Origin: Ciona savignyi
Lineage: Eukaryota; Chordata; Ascidiacea; Phlebobranchia; Cionidae
DNA length: 64,000 bases
Direction: 5' to 3'
Assembly: GCA_000149265.1 (NCBI GenBank)
Contig: CH002890.1
Span: 778,668-842,667, forward strand
Shown here: positions 12,546 through 23,099 of the stretch, piece after piece
Numbering within the stretch: position 1 is the first letter of the stretch
Layout: every line of letters begins with the position of its first letter
Program-made: the position numbers and the translations under genes
The notes under the pieces: generated by a model
Told to the model about the DNA's origin: nothing
The model's database searches: none
The model's input: the letters and a program-made list of their open reading frames with translations, nothing else

Positions 12546-13055
12546 TGGCAAGCAAGTGTCTCATATTAGCCTAAGCACGACACATGGCCGCTCTCTATAA
12601 AATTCATGATAATTGAAGCCCAATTAAAGACCTGACGTGTTTTGTTTTGTGTTAAAAAAACCTTACATCCCAGCCTAATGCGCTTTGCATTTTATAAGAC
12701 GGGTTAAAGAAAAGTACTTTAACCCTAAGCGTAAAGTCGAGTTTTGAAATATATGTTGGTTTATCGATTATTTTATACCGTTTTAACAATGTTAATAATT
12801 ATTCGTTGTTAAGGCAAAAAAAGGACATTGGCCTTTAAAATAATCGGCTTATAAAAATAGAAGACAATAAAATAAAGCACGGAAGACATTATGGTTTTCT
12901 ATATCATACCCAGTCAACTCGGGTTAAAGTGTTTCTTAACTATATATTATTTGCAAACATCAAAACAATTGATGTTTGTTTATATTAGTCGACCTAAACA
13001 GATTCAGTTCAATTAATTTGTTTCAACGAAAACTTTAATATTTTGTAAACAGACA

Positions 13056-13754
13056 ATGAATAGAAATTCTGGGGATTTAACCAGCGTGGACAGTGGTGCT
13101 AGAGTGAAAGGTGTGTGCATTGTAAAGCCTATCGTGTACGGCAATTCTGCTCGCTATTTCGGAAAGAAGCGCGAAGACGATGGCCACACACATTCATGGA
13201 CTGTGTATCTTAAGCCATTTTACAATGAGGATATGTCAGTTTATGTGAAGAAAATCCAATTCAAGCTTCACGAGAGTTACGCGAATCCCATTCGAGTTGT
13301 CACGAAGCCACCGTACGAAGTGACGGAAACGGGCTGGGGAGAATTCGAAATTGTCATTAAAATATTTTTCCATGACCCCAATGAAAGGCCACTCACTATA
13401 TATCATGCTTTGCGTTTGTTTCAGACTGGCAGCACTATTATTGTTGGCAACAAAAAGGCGGTTAATTCAGAGTTTTATGATGAGATGATTTTCCAGGACC
13501 CAAGCACAATGATGCATTCTTTGTTAACAAGTAACAGACAGCTTACACTAGGCGCTCATAAACATGAGACGGACTTTGACGAGAAAGAACGAACGACTCT
13601 CGACCAAATACGCTCAGCAAAGGAGAAAATACAAAACGAAATTGAAGAACTCAAGGAAAGATTAAAGAAAAGTCGTGAAAATATAAAAAGTTTTCACGCT
13701 GAAATTAAAAAACTTGAAAATGAACAGGAAGGAACAGACCTGGGCTTGGTTTGA
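13056..13754 (+). CDS. YEATS4: YEATS domain-containing protein 4 (GAS41)
   Basis: Histone acyl-lysine reader shared by the TIP60/p400 and SRCAP chromatin complexes, where it helps deposit H2A.Z; nuclear. The single exon encodes 232 aa, close to the human 227. The YEATS domain spans about residues 18-145 and starts with [17 protein letters not shown]. It keeps [18 protein letters not shown], the HESY loop and the GWGEFEI segment that form the acyl-lysine cage in this family. Residues about 170-225 are a charged coiled coil ([20 protein letters not shown]), the usual complex-binding C-terminus. The ATG lies only 3 nt after an acceptor-like TTGTAAACAG (ending 13052), so the mRNA may be trans-spliced or have an upstream 5' UTR exon; tunicates are known for SL trans-splicing. 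The gene precedes RMDN by 411 nt on the same strand. Confidence 0.96.
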   Translation: MNRNSGDLTSVDSGARVKGVCIVKPIVYGNSARYFGKKREDDGHTHSWTVYLKPFYNEDMSVYVKKIQFKLHESYANPIRVVTKPPYEVTETGWGEFEIVIKIFFHDPNERPLTIYHALRLFQTGSTIIVGNKKAVNSEFYDEMIFQDPSTMMHSLLTSNRQLTLGAHKHETDFDEKERTTLDQIRSAKEKIQNEIEELKERLKKSRENIKSFHAEIKKLENEQEGTDLGLV

Positions 13755-14165
13755 TGCATTTTGTATTTAACTGACTGGCCAGTGATTGACACTATAGTTT
13801 CTTTTGAATGGCCATTTCATTATGTCATTTTCCAATCGCAAAAATCAAGTAACTGTGCGTGGGTATTCATGTGTGTAGCCGATCTGAAAGTTTCGATCTT
13901 CAAACCTGCCATGTGATTTATGTGTATTTGGACAAGGCACATTATAAAAATGTGTAACCCAAAACACTCCTTTCACTGACAGGATAGAAGTGACACATCA
14001 ATCATTCTTATCAATCATAATTAATTACTTGCAGTTTAATTTGTCCATTTTCTTGATGTTCAAATACCCCCGAGAATATGGATATTTCTTTTTTTCAGGA
14101 ATTTTAGGTTAAGTTGCTGTATCATATATTTTACCATGTTCAGTTAATAATCTTGAAGTATCATA

Positions 14166-17100
14166 ATGTCATCAGTTATAAGTTGGTCGGAGCACAGTAC
14201 ATTAAAGCACATTGCAATCGGAGGAGCAATTTTTGTAAGCGGTGGTGTTGCTTCTTACCTTCTTCTACAGTAAGTCACTAATACATTTCGGCTTTTATTT
14301 ATTTCTTATCCCTATTTTGTGAAAGATATAATTTTTTTCACAAGATTATTTTGGTCCGATTTTCCAACAAGGTTTACCATGTCTGTCTGTTTCTGTTTGT
14401 TCCATGTTTAAAAGTGTTGCTTACATAAATATAATCTTTGTAAAATTGATGCTATGTGGTCATTTTTTATATACCCCTTATACATAAAATAGCTATTGTA
14501 ATGACATTCACCTACTTATCAAGGCATTTTTAATGACCTAATCAAAATATACCTAAAATGTTTTTTGGTCTGTTTGCGATAATCTATACACAACAAAATC
14601 CTTAGTTGCCATACAATGTTTTGAGATATTCTCAGTTTCAACGATAAAATTTACATTCGTTTGACTAAAGGTTTTTATATCGGAAATATAAAATGTTGTT
14701 CGGAAATATAAAATGAAGCCCGTTGTAAAAGTTTTTATTCCTAGGTTCACCTCCAGCTCACGCCGACCGAGCTCAAACCTCAATGAGCAGATAGCTGAGC
14801 TGAAGAATGAGATTGTTAGTTTGAAGGGAAACTTATCGGAAGCCATTACTGAGCTGAGAAAGGAACTCGATGGAATACATGGAGCTGTTGCTTTAAAAAA
14901 GTTGGTACACATGCATGAAAATTCATTTAGCATATAATATTTAGCATGATAACATGGGTTGTCAGATTAGCTTGTGTGCAGTCAGTAATCATAGTTACAG
15001 TGTGTTAATTACAATGGAGTCATTGCTATTTAGTTTTCGTTTAACTCATTTAACCACTGACTCCAGGCAACATCGGCTAAGTGTTTTGCCCAAGGGCACA
15101 ACTAGCTAGTTTCCTTCTAACCACCTTTTAGCTGAGATCTGTTACAAATGATCTATCTTGCCGTCCAACTAAGTACACCATGCATCATCTCAGGTCAACC
15201 CGTGTAAAACGAGCTGTTTCAACCACATCCGCTCGGACGACTGGGACATTCGAAACTGCGTGCAGCGATTACGATGATTTTCCTTCAGATGATGAGTTTC
15301 TGTAAGTTCGAACTGCAACATTTCCACATGTAGTAACTGCTTCGATACCATATAATATAGACATCAAACTTTTCTATTTCTCGGATGGTTTTTTTCTTTA
15401 TTACATGCGCTAAATGTCCACAAACGCCACAAAATATGTTCCCAACTGTGGTTAATAATTGGAAGGCTAAGCATGAATATACCACAAACTCGGGAACACC
15501 ATAACATCCAACATTATTGAGCCGGCCATCCTCACAAGGCACTTATGGCTACTTGCGGCTCCTCTAAATACTACAGCATCGCTTGGAGCGCTTGGATCGC
15601 AAGCCATGATATTAATGTTAGGGTTGGGGTTAAAGTTAGTTCTCAGGTTGAGATTAGTGTTTGGGGCAGGGTTAGAATTACTTTCCATAGTAATCTAAGT
15701 GATCCAAGCGCTCCAAGCGATCCTGTAGTATTTAGAGGCACCCGGCTACTTGTTGTATGTGATCACCACTAATGTTGTTACTTCCAGGTCGCCCCCAGAC
15801 CACATTGACGCAGATTCGATGGGAAATATCCCGACACCAGGATCAGTGGAGGAGCTCAATATGATCTGCATGAAAGTTGATCTGCTGAGCGAGGGATCAG
15901 ATGAGGATAAGGAGGAAGGGATGCGGATCTTACAGGACAATGAACTTAAAGTGAGGATGCATGTTGCGTTTTAATCAACGTTAATCATGTTGTATTTCCC
16001 CCTTTTCCCTTATTATTAGTTAATTTGCTCCCCTTCATTTAATAATTACTTAGTTTCACCTATTGTTTCATAGGTATGTTTTGCCTTCTCTGTTAAACAA
16101 ATAAGAAGTAAGAGAATGCGTATTTAGTATAAAAATCAATCGTAGAAGCTCGTTTACAATTAAGTTAAATCACTTATTAAACTGGCCAAGAAAGATTGTC
16201 ATTTCTGCATACCCTTCCCACATAAGCATTAAGGTTTAAGTACTCATGTTGCTTGATATATTAGATGTTAGTGTATTTAAATCAAGGTGATATGAGTGTT
16301 GACACATTAATCATCGCAGCACAAGGATTCATGGCAGCTGTTATGGAGGTTATGTAGGTCACATGTGGCAGCATATGACAGCAGAGATGCATACGATGAG
16401 CGCTGCTTGCATGCCATGTCCGCACTCGAATATGCAAAGCAAGCTCTGGTTATCAAAGATGACTCAGCAGATGTGCATAAGTGGTACGTTTAAGTGTAAT
16501 AGAAAATTTTTCCTCACTTCTTTTTGTTAAATTTTAAGATGATGTTCTCCAATTTATTGTTAATACAAGAAGCTTAACTCTTTCCGTCCCAACTCGCCAT
16601 ATATCGCAAGTTGGTGGGAAAACATGGTATCCCGCCTGTACATAAATGGGTGCAAATCTAAAAAACGATTTCTCCGCAATGCGTAGTGGTAGAGACCTCA
16701 GCTATGGCTCATTCGATCAAGGAAACCCTATATTTTATTCTGTGTAATTTTCGTGGAGAAATATTAAAAATGCGAGGAGTGATAGCCTTTCTTTTTCAAG
16801 GCTTCGCCTCTTATTTCTATCGATTTTACACGAATTTACAAGTGACTAACTCAGCCAATAGGAGTCGCGTTAACTTGCGGAGAAGCTCTTTTTGTCAAGC
16901 AAGTCTTTCTTTACATTCTCTGTAAATTTCGTGCCGTTGAGAAAAAAAGGAGAGCGTTGGTGACGTTTTCGCAGCAGGCGTTTATGCTTCGTGTTCACCA
17001 AAGCATGAATCCAGCTGGGCCTGCTGAGCGCACGATAAAGAAAAAGGCGGCGAGACTAGCTAGTTCGGTGTGCCCTGCTTTGAAGAATATTGGATATAGT

Positions 17101-20100
17101 ATTTGTGTTTGTTTGCTTTTGTATGCCCTTTTTACACTTCCTTCACTGTTCTTATTTATACTTTTTACTATTTTAGTTCTACAAAACTAAAAACTTCAAT
17201 GCGTTTTGGTTCAATTTTTCATAATATAGTTAGAATAAAGGAAAATTTCAATTAGGAATAGTAAAAAAACTACTGAAGATACAAATACAGTTCAAATTTT
17301 CCTGAGTACAAAAACTATTAGACAATCTACATTCCAATTTTCATATCATTTGGGCATACCAATAATTAGTGAGTATTTCGTTTGTCAGTGCACCTCAAAA
17401 TTTTCAAAGTCGAGCAGAATTTTCTTTACATAAAAAGTGGTGTTCACTAAAGTTTACATAATATATTCTTTATTGGAGGTAGATTCTAGGTGTGCCGGTT
17501 TGTTTAAAAGAGGGATAAATTATCTTTCCCAACCATACTAAATATTAAATCATAGCATAAATTTGAGAAAAACTGTGCTAATTTGAAAATGGACCAAAAA
17601 TTGTAAAAAACACTGCGGGACAGCATGTTTAAATTAATGCATTTGGCCGGGAGTGAAAAAAAAAAAAAAGGGGGGGACCATGCAGTCCAATTTTTAGGAA
17701 TATCTTAATAAAATGGAAAAAAATACGCTGATTTCAAAAATCAAATCAGTTTCTTCCAATATTTTTTTTTAAAAAGTTATGAGCAGATATGCATTTCATT
17801 TTATGTTAGGGGGATTTCCCGTATTACGTCATTGACGTTGTTGAGATTTCGTGCCTATATGCGTTGTATACAATCATGTGCCAGTTTAGAGGTGAATTAG
17901 TAACAGAAGCGCCTGCAGGAGCGTTGTATTTTCGTTTTTTTTATGGAGGCTTAGCATAACACTTGTCATATAGCCTAACTGAACCAATGTACGTGCGTGA
18001 CAGCTTACCTTAACCGGTCATTCAGGCCTGCACCGTCCTGGACCTAAGCTGAATGCTGAGGTATACATTTCTCGTATTTAAATGACTTTAGAATAATAAG
18101 TCTTAGCAATTTATATCATAAAGTGAAGGCAGAACAAAAATAACTAGAACAGAATACATTAAACTGTAACTGCCAGCAATTTATAGAAATAAACCAGCCA
18201 TCAAGCAAAGGCTAGACTATGCGGTGGGAACAGCCTATTTCTTTCATGGTTTACCTTGGCTGTTTGTATAATGTTTTGCTGCTGTGTATGTGGTGCATTT
18301 AATGTCTGCTGTTGTGTATCTGGTGCATTTAATGTCTGCTGTTGGGTATATGGTGCATTTAATGTCTGCTGCTATTGAAACTGTGCATTAACCTACTGGT
18401 TAAGAATACCACTTATTGCATAAACCATTTAATCCACAATAGCCTATGTGTAGTCCGACAATAAGTACACAACAAGCACTTAGATATGTAAGTGAAGAAT
18501 ATATATAATAAACCTCTACTTAACTACCCAAATAAGTTAATAAGAATATACCACTTTTCCAATTCAGTTCTTTTTATTAGATGTTGTAAAATGCCTAAAG
18601 TTTACAAAGTAAAGGAAGCCATTGAGAAGGAAAGAAGAGTGATTAAAGCATATTGTTTTACTCCGGGATGTACAAATTTCTATTAATGCACACAAAATTC
18701 CAATCCACCTGTGCACTTCCATCAATTTCCTCACGGCGACAAACAACAGATGAAGCAATGGATACAACAATGCAAGCGTTCTAAACTACCTGGAAAAAGA
18801 ACCGCAGTGTGTAGAGCACATTTTTGTGACAAGGATTATCATAGTAAAATTTAATTTGACTCCAATGGAGTGGCCAAGATGATGAAAACAAACTGCTTGG
18901 TGAAAAATGCAGTTCCACCAATTTGTAGGAAGCTGAAGAATCTAAAATGGAAGAAATCAGTTCTGTAGAAATAAGTACCACAGGATCTCTGGTGTCATTT
19001 AGTGATGAAATTGCATCTTCAGTAGGGAGTAGCTCTCATACTAAGTTAAATGTGAGTAAAATAAGTGAATATGTACCATCATCACAGTCTCCATCATCAA
19101 AGTCAAGCGAAGCGATCATCCAACAGTGATGATTTCAATGCTATTGAAGTCGTTAAATTGATTGTCTATTTACACTGCCTGTTACAACTTTGAATTTGTG
19201 TTGTTTTATTGTGTACAATAAAACTTCTTTTATCCATGCCAGAATGCTGAAAACTGTCATCCATTTTAGTGTTACAACATTAACTTAAATTTACTCTAGA
19301 AATCAATAAAACAAAAAAAATTGTTAAAACTCCTATGTATATGTATACCAAATTTCTTAGTTTGTAGCCTAAGGGTTGATAATATCATTGCTAGTCTACG
19401 TTACAGATTATGGCTATATATTGAAAAGCAACAATTATAAAAGAAATATGCTGTTCCCACCGCATAGTCTGATCTTTGATTGATGGCTGGTTTATTTCTA
19501 TAAATTGCTGACAGTTACAGTTTACTGCCTCCTGTTCTAGTTTTTTTGTTCTGTCTTCACTTTTATGTTTTATGAATAAATTAAAAAAAAACTTATTGTT
19601 CTAAAGTCATTTAAATACGAGACCTGTATACCTCAGCATTCAGCTTAGGTCCAGGACCGTGCAGGCCTGAATGACCGGTTAAGGTAAGCTGTCACGCGCG
19701 TACATTGGTTCAGTTAGGCTATATGACAAGTGTTATGCTAAGTCTTCATAAAAAAAACGAAAATATCACGCTCCTGCAGGCGCTTCTGTTACTAATTTAC
19801 CTCTAAACTGGCACATGATTGTATACAACGCATATAGGCACGAAATCTCAACAACGTCAATGACGTAATATGGGAAATCCCCTAACATAAAATTGATTTG
19901 ATTTTTGAAATCAGCGTATTTTTTTCCATTTATTAAGATATTCTTAAAATCGACTTCAGTTCCCCTTTAAAGAAATAAATAAACAAACAAATACCAAGAA
20001 AACTAAATAAACAAATACCAAGAACGAGACAACTGTTTTATTTTCATTAAAAAACATGTATAAATATTTGGCAATTTCGCAATATTAACATAACAGTCAG

Positions 20101-22335
20101 TAATATGATTTGTGCACAATAATTGCTTACTACATAATCACAGCTTTGGCAATCAGTTCTATGCCTTACCTTGCGTGATTTAGTTTCAACCATCAAAAAT
20201 GATATTTTCCAATGCAGAACTAATGTTGATTGCTAACTACTATCGTAATAAATTCAACTGTAATGTTTGGTAGTGTAATTCTCGATAATTTACACCAGTG
20301 GTCCCGAACTGGAAGATCTGTAATCAGAGGTGTCAAATTAGTTGGGTATTTAATAAACTTTGTATGTGCGAGATGCAATCAAATTTAGGAAAATGTAAAC
20401 TCCCAATTAATAACTGTCATATTAGCTGGATTTATTAAAATAGGATCCACAGTTTTAAGCCCAAAAATCAAAATATCCATAACATTGAATAGGTAAGTAG
20501 CCACAGGTTTACACCTTTCATTCTTTTTACCAGGTATGCCATCAGCCTTGGAGCTACCACAGACTTTGTTGGAACCAAGGAAAAGATTGAATGTGGCTAC
20601 GAGCTAAAAGACCACATAGATCTTGCACTGGGGTTACAACCCGATGACCCCACCCTGCATTTTATGTTGGGGCGCTGGTGTTGGGGTGAGTTGTTTAGTG
20701 GGGGTCATATCTTTGCGACTGGATGATTTAACAATTGTATTTTAAGCTTAGTCTACCTATAATCAGCCATAAAGATTAACACCGGTAACTGAATTAATGT
20801 AAATTCGTCTTTTTATGAACACATTGATATTGTTTTTTGTGGAGTCATATCTTTGTTGTAGGGTGATTTAGAGATTGCAGTTTTAGCTTAGTCTACCTTT
20901 AATCAGCCATAAAGATCAACACCAGTAGCCGAATTAATGTAAATTCGTCTTTTTATGAACACATTGATATTGTTTTTTTTGTGGGGTCATATCTTTATGG
21001 CGGGGTGATTTAAGCATTGCAGTTTTAGCTTAGTCTACCTTTAATCAGCCATAAAGATTAACACCAGTAGCCGAATTTATGTATATTTATCTTTTTATGA
21101 ACACACTGATATACCTAGAGTGGCCAAAACTGTAGAGTGTGAATATCCAAACATTAATTTCCATTTGTACAATCATTTAATATTCCGTCCCGTAAAGCAT
21201 GAGTATTATATTCATATATTAGTACGAGTGGAATCAAGGAATCATACACGTTACACGTATACTACCTCTTGCGTTAAACGTTACACGAATACTACCTCTT
21301 GCATTAAACCACCTCCACAGGAGTATACATGTTGACGTGGATTGAGCGCAAGCTGGCTGCCACCCTCTTCGCCACCCCTCCCACCTCCACCGTGGATGAC
21401 GCACTCGCATCATTCCACAAAGCTGAGGAGCTTGATCCTGGGTTTTACAAATCCAACCAACTTTATCTGGCTAAGGTAAAGATAGACTCTCTGATATCAG
21501 GATTGGATATTCATGTTTATTCCCGTAATGGGAAAACCAAGGGGGTTAACACACGGGCAATCGTCAGATAACTTCGCACCCACCGTCGGGTTACCAGAGC
21601 TATTGCAGTGTGTTGTGTATGATAGACTCGTTCCTTCAATTTATTAGAACCCAATAATTCGCTGGGTTCAGGCAATGTCTGTACCAACTAGCTAGCGACC
21701 AGTTAACGGCTCCGACTATCAATTCTCAACTTTTCAATATCACCTGGACCCAGAATTTATGTGTTAAACTGAAACTAAAATTGAATTCTCTCATTCTTTT
21801 ACACCACACTAGAATAGCTTTGGTAATCCAATGCTGGGCTTGAGGTAATCCGACCATACCATGCTAGATAACACTTCATGCGTTTAATTGGATAAAACAT
21901 GAATATCCTGACACTCTTTATAAATGAATAATGACGTTTTGCATTGTAACGATCTTTATTATTAGCTACCGTAATATCCAGCTGCGTAGAATAGGAGAAA
22001 AAAGAAAGTAATGGCAGATGGGTACTGGGTTCGATCTTTACTCTGCCCACTTTTGTTCGTGGCTGGCATTTAATGATGTCTCATTACAGTAGATGGAATT
22101 ATCAAGTTTTAAACACACTTCAATATATCTCGAACCATCTGGCATATTCCCATCTACATACGTCAATATGAAATAATTAACCCATTCAACCTATTTTCTA
22201 TCGAAGTGTTACTATGAGAAGAGCGATTTCTCGTCAGCAAAGCGATGGTTAACCTCCGCCGCCCAACTTCCACAAAAGAACAAAGAGGATCGTGAGTCTC
22301 ATCGAGATGTTCTACAATTGCTTGCCAAGCTGTGA
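14166..22335 (+). CDS. RMDN3: Regulator of microtubule dynamics / PTPIP51-like protein
   Basis: RMDN-family protein; in vertebrates RMDN3 (PTPIP51) tethers mitochondria to the ER by binding VAP proteins. Exons: 14166-14269, 14745-14900, 15194-15301, 15788-15950, 16320-16483, 20534-20685, 21321-21475 and 22207-22335, giving 376 aa, with every junction in phase. Residues about 13-35 form an N-terminal membrane segment. Residues about 47-85 form a coiled coil (LNEQIAELKNEIVSLKGNLS). Residues about 110-127 are acidic with EFLSPPD, a possible phospho-FFAT motif. A TPR-like helical repeat domain follows to the C-terminus, with HFMLGRWCWG, TWIERKLAATLFATPP, DALASFHKAEELDPGFYKSN and CYYEKSDFSSAKRWL, all typical of the family. 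Human RMDN3 has 470 aa and RMDN1 314. Poly(A) signal AATAAA at 22696. Which RMDN paralogue it equals is inferred from the membrane segment plus coiled coil. Confidence 0.93.
15556..15743. mobile_element. 188-bp inverted-repeat element with 9-bp target duplication
   Basis: It sits in RMDN intron 3. The ends are about 45-bp inverted repeats: CTCTAAATACTACAGCATCG on the left and the complement of CGATCCTGTAGTATTTAGAG on the right. Both arms contain the palindrome-like CGCTTGGAGCGCTTGGATC. It is flanked by GGCTACTTG at 15547-15555 and 15744-15752. A 9-bp duplication suggests a Mutator-type MITE. Confidence 0.8.
18265..18372 (+). repeat. 30-bp tandem repeat inside THAP element copy 1
   Basis: Three to four units of GTGTATSTGGTGCATTTAAT followed by GTCTGCTGTT. 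The element copy at 61.4 kb has a single unit at the same place, so the expansion is private to this copy. Confidence 0.8.
18591..19129 (+). pseudogene. THAP zinc-finger protein of the transposon, broken
   Basis: The frame opens with ATG 18591 and reaches YCFTPGCTN, the first half of a C2CH THAP finger. It then hits TAA at 18684. Past the stop, the same frame continues with VHFHQFP, MKQWIQQCKRSKLPGKR and VCRAHFCDKDYHSK, all THAP-typical, up to another stop near 18853. Another frame at 18947-19129 is Ser-rich (SSVGSSSHTK...SSQSPSSKSS) and looks like the former linker. THAP domains bind DNA, commonly at transposon ends. This copy cannot make a full protein. Confidence 0.8.
20696..21115 (+). repeat. 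Three tandem copies of a ~147-bp unit
   Basis: It begins 11 bases after the exon-6 donor of RMDN. Each unit contains GGTCATATCTTT, TTAGCTTAGTCTACCT, AATCAGCCATAAAGAT and CTTTTTATGAACACA. The copies differ by scattered substitutions and small length changes. Confidence 0.85.
21500..21720 (-). repeat. SINE-1 copy
   Basis: Lies in RMDN intron 7. It has GGGAAAACCAAGGGGGTTAA, CACACGGGCAATCGTCAGAT, CCAGAGCTATTGCAGTGTG and, at the far side, ACCAACTAGCTAGCGACCAG from the tRNA-like half. Confidence 0.8.
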
Positions 22336-22695
22336 TCGTCTAGAACTGAAGTGAAATCAAATGGATCCTCTTATATCGTTTTCATTTGTATGTTTTAATT
22401 TTAATCCTTAATGGATGTTGGGTCCAAATGGATCTTCTGATATCGTTTTTTTTTTTTTTTAATTTTAATCTTTAGTTTAATTATTTGTCTTGTGTACGTG
22501 ATTAGCTTAAACTTGTTGTGTTAAGTTTGGAGAGCTACCTCTGGTACGTTCCTATGAGTGTTCTTTTAACTTCATCATCATTAATAATGTTTCTTCCATA
22601 TAAAATATTGATATTTAGGCATTGTGTATCCGATGAAGCAATTCGTTTTCTGTGTATTCACTTTTATCGATCTGGATTTTAAATTGTTTTATTGC

Positions 22696-22701
22696 AATAA
22701 A
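22696..22701 (+). terminator. Poly(A) signal of the RMDN gene
   Basis: AATAAA 361 nt after the RMDN stop codon, in AT-rich 3' UTR-like sequence. Confidence 0.5.
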
Positions 22702-22861
22702 CTATGCATAAACCGATTGTTGGCCGTGATTTGTCTGGAAAGGTAATTGAGTGTGAGTCTTGCGCGATCTGCATTGGGGGACAACACACCTTTGACAATT
22801 ATATTGGCGCAGGCTTTCAGATAATTGTTTTCTGTTTTAGAATATATATTAAAGTTTTATC

Positions 22862-23098
22862 CTGCGAATCGGGTAAAAAACGGGCAATCGTCAGATTACC
22901 TTGTGTAATGTTGGTTATCGAAGTAGTGTGTTGTTTTTTATTAAGTCGTTCTTTTAGTCTAACCCACGGGTTGCGAACGATGTTCCTTAATTGTCTTAAA
23001 GGACTGATGGAAAAAAACCGTCTAGCTAGGGCTGGTATTGATCCATCAACCTAGAGACTGCCGACGCGATCTTCAGATATTCGGCCGGACGGTATTAC
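22862..23098 (-). repeat. SINE-1 copy, diverged
   Basis: GGGCAATCGTCAGATTACC, TCTAGCTAGGGCTGGTATTG and ACTGCCGACGCGATC are degraded forms of successive SINE-1 blocks, in reverse orientation and in the expected order. Confidence 0.6.
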
Positions 23099-23099
23099 C

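Larger units (their letters stand above)
17670..19966 (+). mobile_element. THAP-type DNA transposon, copy 1 (Kolobok-like, decayed)
   Basis: The outer ~300-550 bp on each side are inverted copies of each other: the GTTAGGGGGATTTCCC, CCTGCAGGAGCGTTGTATTT and GACCTAAGCTGAATGCTGAG blocks on the left recur in reverse on the right. The right end CAGTTCCCCT is followed by TTAA (19967-19970). The left end lies beside an A-tract and is degraded, so its edge is approximate. The same family occurs at 61371-63723. Inside are a broken THAP frame and a Ser-rich tail frame. TTAA targets together with THAP proteins are known for the Kolobok superfamily; that assignment is inferred. Confidence 0.75.
16484..20533 (+). 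other. 4-kb RMDN intron 5
   Basis: Donor TG|GTACGT at 16484; acceptor TTTTTACCAG at 20533. It is filled mainly by the THAP-type transposon at 17670-19966. The rest (16484-17669 and 19967-20533) is AT-rich sequence in which I recognise nothing. Confidence 0.7.
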
